Below are positions 59,801 through 64,000 of a stretch of DNA of 64,000 nt, piece by piece. Origin of the DNA: Cardinalis cardinalis. Lineage: Eukaryota > Chordata > Aves > Passeriformes > Cardinalidae. The stretch lies in assembly GCA_014549065.1 (NCBI GenBank), contig JACDOX010000107.1:709824-773823 (forward strand). The letters run 5' to 3'. Every line of letters starts with the position of its first letter. Position 1 is the first letter of the stretch. A program made the position numbers and the translations under genes. The notes under the pieces were generated by a model, which made no database searches, had not been told where the DNA came from, and saw only the letters and a list, made by a program, of their open reading frames with translations.

Positions 59801-61253
59801 AGGAGGCAGGCGATAAGCCCCAGAACTCCCCGTTTCTCATGGGCCAGCTGGAACCCAGTCCAAGGGAAAAGAAAGAGTGTTTGTGGCTGGAGCAGGGGGC
59901 CAGCAGGGCTGCCACACACACTGCCCTGGGTAGAAAACCCACTGGGAGGGAGCCCGTGCTCAGGCANGATCCCACGCCATGGCCTGCTCAGCCCACTCAG
60001 CCCTGCTCCTGCCCTCCATCCCTCTGCTGCAAGNCAAGGAGTGCTGCCCACGCAGGGCAGGGTGGCAGCTGAACAGAGGGGCCATCCCAAAGGCAGGGGC
60101 CAGGAGAGCCAGAGGTAAGGCTGAGGGAGGGAGAAGGCGCTGGGCTGGCCAAAGGCAGCTGCAAAATATTGCAAGGCATAAATATGAGCGTGCTCACAGC
60201 GTTGCCATGCCAGAGGGGAGGGTAAACATTTAACTGGTCTCCCCGCGACACCTTTCCACCCCAGCCTCCTCAAAAGGAGGGAGAAAAAGCAGGGAAGGGC
60301 CAAATCTGCNGTCGGCAGAGTCAGTGGGGCTTGGCTGCCATCCCCTATGGGAACAGAATCCAACCTTATATGGAGAAGCAGCAAATCTTCTGGGCTTAAC
60401 CCGGCCTGGAGCACAGATCCACCTCGCTGGCAGGACAGGCCCCGCGTCCCCACGGGCTGGGGGCCGTCAGCACGGCTGTCCCTGCTGGTGCCCAGCTGTG
60501 CTGCCCGCCAGAGCCAAGCTAAGGAGCTGGTGACACTGTGGAATGGCAGCTGCTGTGCAAACCCAGGGTGTCACGCAGGGACACTGCACAGCAGAAATAC
60601 AGGGGCTCCTAAGCCCGAGCAGCTGCAGGCAGCAGCATGGCGCCTCACGCTCCCCAGCGCAGGGCAGGGGCATCACGCTCCAGCACGGGCTCCGGGCACA
60701 GAGCGCCAGCGCCGAGCTCTCGTTGCCGTGGCAACCCAGGCATTCCCCCGGTGTCCGTGGTGTTTTTACGCACAGGTCAGTGCAGGCTCCCAGCACACAC
60801 ACATCTCCAAAGCTGTGCAATGCCCAAACAAGTCTGCCCAGCGCATGGAGCTTCAAGGGCTTACTGGGGCACGCCAAGCCCCGGCACAGCTGCCCGGGAG
60901 CCCAGGGTGACAGAGCAGCGTCACCACACGTGGTGCCAGCACCGCTCTGTGGCTCGCCCGGGGCTGTGCACAAGAGCACTCTGAGTTGCAGCAGCAGCGT
61001 TTGAAGCCAGTGTGTTCTCCTGGGCTTGCATGCCGCAGGGACAGCGCCTCCACATGGCATCAGACATCTGCCCCAGCCCTGGCTTTGGGATTTTCATCCC
61101 ACCAGGCCCCCCTGAGCGCCAGCACGGCTCCCACCCCGCCCGCCCTGGCAGCTCTTACCTCGGCGTGCCCGCCCGGGGTCAGGGTCTTGTTGCAGCGCTC
61201 ACACTTCAGACAGAACTTGTGCCAGTCCTTGCCCAGGGAAGAGACCTTCTCGG
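56755..61253 (-). CDS. CRIP2: CRIP2, cysteine-rich protein 2 (two LIM domains; first coding exon beyond the window)
   Basis: LIM-only adaptor with two zinc-binding LIM domains, known in vertebrates from heart and vascular cells. Seven coding exons are present on the minus strand: 61253-61159, 59328-59271, 58790-58650, 58470-58402, 57825-57731, 57464-57407 and 56822-56755. All borders are GT/AG and the phases are consistent. They sum to 584 bp. Adding the expected 43-bp first exon (a MASKCPKC...-type start) would give about 208 residues, the usual CRIP2 length. LIM1 spans exons 2-3 (EKVSSLGKDWHKFCLKCERC; HDGKPFCHKPCYATLFGPK). The linker is in exon 4 and the start of exon 5. LIM2 spans exons 5-7 (CPRCGKRVYF; EKVTSLGKDWHRPCLRCERC; HDGQPYCHKPCYGILFGPK). 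The protein ends VNTGAVGSYIYDKDPEAKNQ-P then TAG. I searched 61254-64000 for exon 1 and did not find it. Confidence 0.95.
56874..57302 (-). mobile_element. Solo LTR, family C, in CRIP2 intron 7
   Basis: On the minus strand it runs from TGTTAGAGTAACC at 57302 to ...CTCCTACA at 56874 (429 bp, TG...CA ends). The flanks GGCAGG (56868-56873) and GGCATG (57303-57308) match at 5 of 6 bases, which fits a decayed 6-bp target duplication. An AATAAA lies at 57149-57154 in the CRIP2 sense. The element fills most of this 584-bp intron. Confidence 0.8.
57407..57464 (-). CDS. CRIP2: CRIP2 coding exon 7 (LIM2 second zinc site)
   Basis: The exon is 58 bp with acceptor CCGCACAG and donor GTGAGTGAG. It encodes HDGQPYCHKPCYGILFGPK. 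A solo LTR in the sense orientation occupies most of the next intron. Confidence 0.95.
57731..57825 (-). CDS. CRIP2: CRIP2 coding exon 6 (LIM2 core)
   Basis: The exon is 95 bp with acceptor CCACTCCAG and donor GTAAGGGG. It encodes EKVTSLGKDWHRPCLRCERC then SKTLTPGGHAE. An N at 57755 is in the third position of a threonine codon and is silent. Confidence 0.95.
57826..58401 (-). other. CRIP2: CRIP2 intron 5
   Basis: A 576-bp intron bounded by GTAAGGGG and CCACTCCAG. About a third of it is the 18-bp minisatellite at 58191-58370. Confidence 0.9.
58191..58370. repeat. 18-bp minisatellite, 10 units
   Basis: There are ten units of exactly 18 bp, consensus GGGCCATGTCACCCTGYG, with substitutions but no indels. 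The array sits in CRIP2 intron 5, starting 31 bp after the exon 5 donor. Long ORFs on both strands here only reflect the multiple-of-3 period. Confidence 0.95.
58402..58470 (-). CDS. CRIP2: CRIP2 coding exon 5 (linker end and LIM2 start)
   Basis: The exon is 69 bp with acceptor TCTCTTCCAG and donor GTAAGGGG. It encodes SSVTTFTGEPNMCPRCGKR then VYF, giving the first zinc-ligand pair of LIM2. An 18-bp minisatellite begins 31 bp into the following intron. Confidence 0.94.
58650..58790 (-). CDS. CRIP2: CRIP2 coding exon 4 (inter-LIM linker)
   Basis: The exon is 141 bp with acceptor CCTCTGCAG and donor GTGAGGGG. It begins VNIGGAGSYIYDKPQIEGQ, the glycine-rich segment that follows LIM domains in this family. 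It continues into a charged, proline-rich linker ending NAAPPKGPSK. Confidence 0.94.
58791..59270 (-). other. CRIP2: CRIP2 intron 3
   Basis: A 480-bp intron with a short A-rich run near 59010-59030 and a CCTCCCTCC-type pyrimidine tract at about 59049-59075. Nothing else was recognised. Confidence 0.85.
59271..59328 (-). CDS. CRIP2: CRIP2 coding exon 3 (LIM1 second zinc site)
   Basis: The exon is 58 bp with acceptor CTCTCCCCAG and donor GTACGTCC. It encodes HDGKPFCHKPCYATLFGPK. Confidence 0.95.
59329..61158 (-). other. CRIP2: CRIP2 intron 2
   Basis: A 1.8-kb intron between the two LIM1 exons. It contains a perfect CArG box at 60364-60373. No other exon was recognised. Confidence 0.85.
60364..60373. 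promoter_or_regulatory. Perfect CArG box (SRF-type site) in CRIP2 intron 2
   Basis: CCTTATATGG fits CC(A/T)6GG exactly. CRIP2 is expressed in heart and vessels, where SRF targets are common. Function is inferred. Confidence 0.4.
61159..61253 (-). CDS. CRIP2: CRIP2 coding exon 2 (LIM1 core)
   Basis: The exon is 95 bp with acceptor GGCTGCAG side (CCTGCAG/CC) and donor GTAAGAGC. It encodes EKVSSLGKDWHKFCLKCERC then NKTLTPGGHAE. The HKFC form (Phe before Cys) distinguishes LIM1 of CRIP2 from LIM2 and from CRIP1, which have HRPC. Confidence 0.95.
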
Positions 61254-61481
61254 CTGCAGGGGACACGAGAGAGGGGTGAGCCGCTGCCCAGCACCCGCTG
61301 AAGCCCCGGGGGAAGCCAGGCCTGGGATCCAGGGGGGCTGCACCCCAGAGGGGCTGCACTCGCTCAAGGGGGGCTGCTCACACTGTGCATGTCAGCCACG
61401 GTGCAGGGAACAGCAGCCACGGAGCTGCAGCCCTGTGGGATTGGGCACAACCCCCGTCCCTGACCCCTCACAGCTCTTAGG

Positions 61482-61540
61482 AAGAACATTAACCCTGTCC
61501 CAGCACCAGCTATTAAGAACATTAACCCCGTCCCAGCTGG
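61482..61540. repeat. 33-bp tandem duplication (about 1.7 copies)
   Basis: A segment starting AAGAACATTAACCCTGTCCC is repeated 33 bp later with one base change. Confidence 0.85.
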
Positions 61541-62603
61541 AAGCAGGACACCCCCCAGCTGCCGTCCCACAGCCGCGCTTTCCCACGNGCCAGTCCAGCA
61601 ACGGTAGCGTTTCCTTCCCTGCTCCCCTGGCTATTTTTACCCGCCACGTTACCCGGAATGACTTCACTCCCATTCAAATATTTGGCGTTTCCATGCCCAC
61701 CCCGCCCCTGCAGTCACACTCCCCCCACGCACAGCCAGCCTCTCCCTAGGGAGCCTCAGCCGCAGCTCCAGAGATGCTCCCAGGAGGAGGGGATGGCAGA
61801 TGGANCCACTGCCACCCAGGATGGACACGTGGCCTGGAAAACACCTGCCCCTTGCCCCCAGCCCNGGAACAGGCACGATGTGTGGATGGGCACACAGCCA
61901 CCCTCCTTGCACGCCACAAACCTGCAGAGCAACTGGCTGCCAGCACTGAAAACAGTGACAAAGCACCAGTGGGCAAACTCAGGCAAGGCAAACGCTTTGA
62001 GAGTGGTTGTATGAATACAAATACAACCCTTCCTTCTGGCCCTGAGCTGTAGGTGTCCAGGAGCACCCTGGGAGGCAGCACAGGCTGCCAGGGCTCCTCG
62101 TGGTGCTCCTCTTGCATCCCCAGCCTTGCACCATCCCCTCTCCCTCCCAGCTCCTGGGCGGCCACGGGCTGCCTTGTGCCCCCCACAGATTCCTGCTGGC
62201 CCTCCCTCTGCCCTGCACATGTGCAGAGACAGCTGGAAAACACTGTGAGCCCACTAAAGCCACCGTAAAACTAAATCAGGAGAGCCAAATAAAATATTTA
62301 ACAAGCAAATAAAAGTGCAACCAGAGCTGGCTGCGCTCCATGAGAAGACCTCCTCCGCGATGTCGAGTTTCCCCCCAGGACCTCGGCAAATGTCACCTGT
62401 TTGCATCCAGTTGAGACGGGGTCAAGAGCTCCCCAAAGGGCAGGTCCTGGCTTCCAGAGCCACCCTCCTCCCAAGGCAAACAGCTGCATCCGGGCACGCC
62501 ACAGGGCCAAGATAAGCCGAAACAATGCCATCATCACCCAAAAATTCCATCCCAGTGCAGAGCCAGGCGGGAGGGAGGGGCAGTGTGACAGGGCAGAGCC
62601 ATT

Positions 62604-62617
62604 GCACCAGGGGGCAC
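62604..62617 (+). promoter_or_regulatory. CTCF-like motif in CRIP2 intron 1
   Basis: GCACCAGGGGGCAC is very close to the CTCF core CCACCAGGGGGCRC. Motif evidence only. Confidence 0.4.
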
Positions 62618-63079
62618 AGGAGACTCCTGAGAGCACCCCAAACAAGCACCTGAGAGATGGACTTTGGGGACTCGCATCAGTTGGAACTAACTCCAAATCC
62701 ACCTCCTGCTGAGGACACACAGGCTGTAGAACCAAACCCAGGCAGGAGCAGACAGCAGGGCCAAGGGATGCCCCACCAGGGCCTGCCTGCCCAAAGTTGC
62801 CAGGGCTATTCCCTGCTGGCTCCAAGCCCAGGGGCTCCGTGTCTCCCCAGTCCCTCACAGAAGGCAGCAGACCCAAGGAAGGGGCAAGGCCAGAGCTTCC
62901 CTCCTTTTCCTCTGCAGCCCTCATCTGCCTCTGGGAGCAGAGAACCAGCTGTAGGGTGAACAGCCCCCAGACCCCCCAGACCCCAGGGATTCCCCAAAAC
63001 TAGGGGAATACGGAGGTCCCAGCACCCCAGTGCCCTGGGGCCATCGCAGGAGCCCTGCATCCTCCCAGCCCTCCCGGCA

Positions 63080-63960
63080 GGAACAGGAAGGTTCCTCCCC
63101 GGGTGACCAGGGCGGGAAGCCGAGCGTGATGGGCTGAAAGCCGAGCCAGGGGCTCGGGGCCAAGGAGCCGCTGGGCTGTGTCACGGTGGATGCACACAGA
63201 GCCGGGCCGGGCTGCGCTCCCTCGGCCCCGACCCGGCGCCGCCACGGGCACAAAGCAAGGAGGAAGCTCCCGGCGGATGTTTTCCAGAGGCCATGGCAAT
63301 TATAGCTAGCCACAGCCCCCACCAGCTCCTTCCTGCTCCCGCCATACAAAATGCTTCCCCAATGACCCCCCCCCCTCAAAAAAATAACATTTCAGCAGAT
63401 GGAAATCCTGGCTCCTCCCTGCCAGATGCACCCCCCCTGCCGATGCATCCCTGAGGCACGCAGAGCCAGAGGGATCCGAGCGGGGCACGGCGCAGGAGGG
63501 AGGGGAGAGCACCCGGAGCAGCCCGGGCACAGGGACAGCCCGGGAACCGCGGGGGCTGCCCTCGCCTCCAGATGGAAATGATGGAAATGCCGCCCAGGGG
63601 CCGCTCGGGCATCCTCTGGCTGCAAACAAGGATTCCCGGGGGATGCCTCCGGGACCGGCACAGCCGGGATGGCTTTCCAGAAGGCATTGTTTGCACCGAG
63701 CAGAGGAAGCAGCTTGGAGCCGCTCCGGCCCATTTCCAGGGCAGCAGCCCGCGGCCACGCCATCCCATAAATCACCGCGGAGGGAAGGGACCAGCGCCCA
63801 GATTTCCTGTCACTCGGCCACAGCTGCTCCGCTGTTGCATCAGCTCCAGAGGAAAAGGCTCTGGCCACATCCTCCCGCTGCCGGGGCAGCCCCGCAGAGC
63901 AGCCCGGCAGTGCGGGCCAGCTCCGAGCAGGGAGCAGAGGATGGTGGCACGGGGCACACG
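63080..63960. promoter_or_regulatory. CRIP2: CG-rich segment toward the CRIP2 promoter
   Basis: CG dinucleotides become frequent toward the right edge, consistent with approaching the CRIP2 promoter CpG island or with an intronic island. Confidence 0.4.
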
Positions 63961-64000
63961 TGTCACTGCAGCCAGCTCTGCCCCCAAAGGCCCTGCTGAT

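Larger units (their letters stand above)
61254..64000 (-). other. CRIP2: CRIP2 intron 1 (part)
   Basis: The acceptor of exon 2 is at 61254, and the intron continues past the right edge. It holds a 33-bp-period duplication (61482-61540), a MEF2-like CTATTTTTAC (61631-61640), a CTCF-like motif (62604-62617) and a CG-rich segment from about 63080 onward. No first exon (MASKCPKC-like) was found. Confidence 0.8.

Overview
This is vertebrate nuclear DNA, almost certainly from a songbird (passerine). Three intron-containing genes lie on the minus strand in the order CRIP2, CRIP1, TEDC1 (read 5' to 3' along that strand, right to left here). From memory, this is the order and relative orientation of the same genes on human chromosome 14q32. 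The LTR elements look like families I associate with passerine genomes. Single N bases are scattered every few hundred bases, so this is a draft or masked assembly. There are no bacterial-type operons, tRNA or rRNA genes, or CRISPR arrays.

Layout. Positions 1-36009 hold TEDC1 (tubulin epsilon and delta complex 1), with five coding exons at 35860-36009, 34850-34928, 28953-29155, 16832-16990 and 11243-11341. All have GT/AG borders and consistent phases. The C-terminal exons were not found and probably lie left of the window. The gene body is AT-rich with introns up to about 12 kb. It carries several LTR remnants (1959-2339, about 3554-4187, 28366-28763, about 29298-29710) and a probable ancient MIR-type SINE (about 33396-33520). 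At about 35.6 kb the composition switches sharply to GC-rich DNA, at the TEDC1 CpG-island promoter. Just upstream of TEDC1 sit two unusual minisatellites: 37 units of 10 bp (36131-36500) and 11 units of 11 bp (36801-36921).

Positions 36.9-44.6 kb are intergenic. CRIP1 (one LIM domain, complete, 77 aa) occupies 44636-47713 in four coding exons, with a CpG-island promoter containing a GC-box array. Positions 48.2-55.7 kb are intergenic and include an orphan CpG island at about 54.7-55.3 kb. CRIP2 (two LIM domains) occupies 56755-61253 in seven of its eight coding exons. Its first coding exon must lie beyond the right edge.

How the genes relate. CRIP1 and CRIP2 are tandem paralogues built from the same 95-bp plus 58-bp exon pair, once in CRIP1 and twice in CRIP2. 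Both encode small zinc-binding LIM adaptor proteins. TEDC1 is unrelated in function: it works with delta- and epsilon-tubulin in centriole triplet-microtubule formation. I found no wholly new system. The notable signals are the promoter minisatellites, a short stretch of extreme CRIP1/CRIP2 identity that suggests gene conversion, sense-oriented LTRs carrying poly(A) signals next to exons, and an inverted repeat around the only NNN gap.
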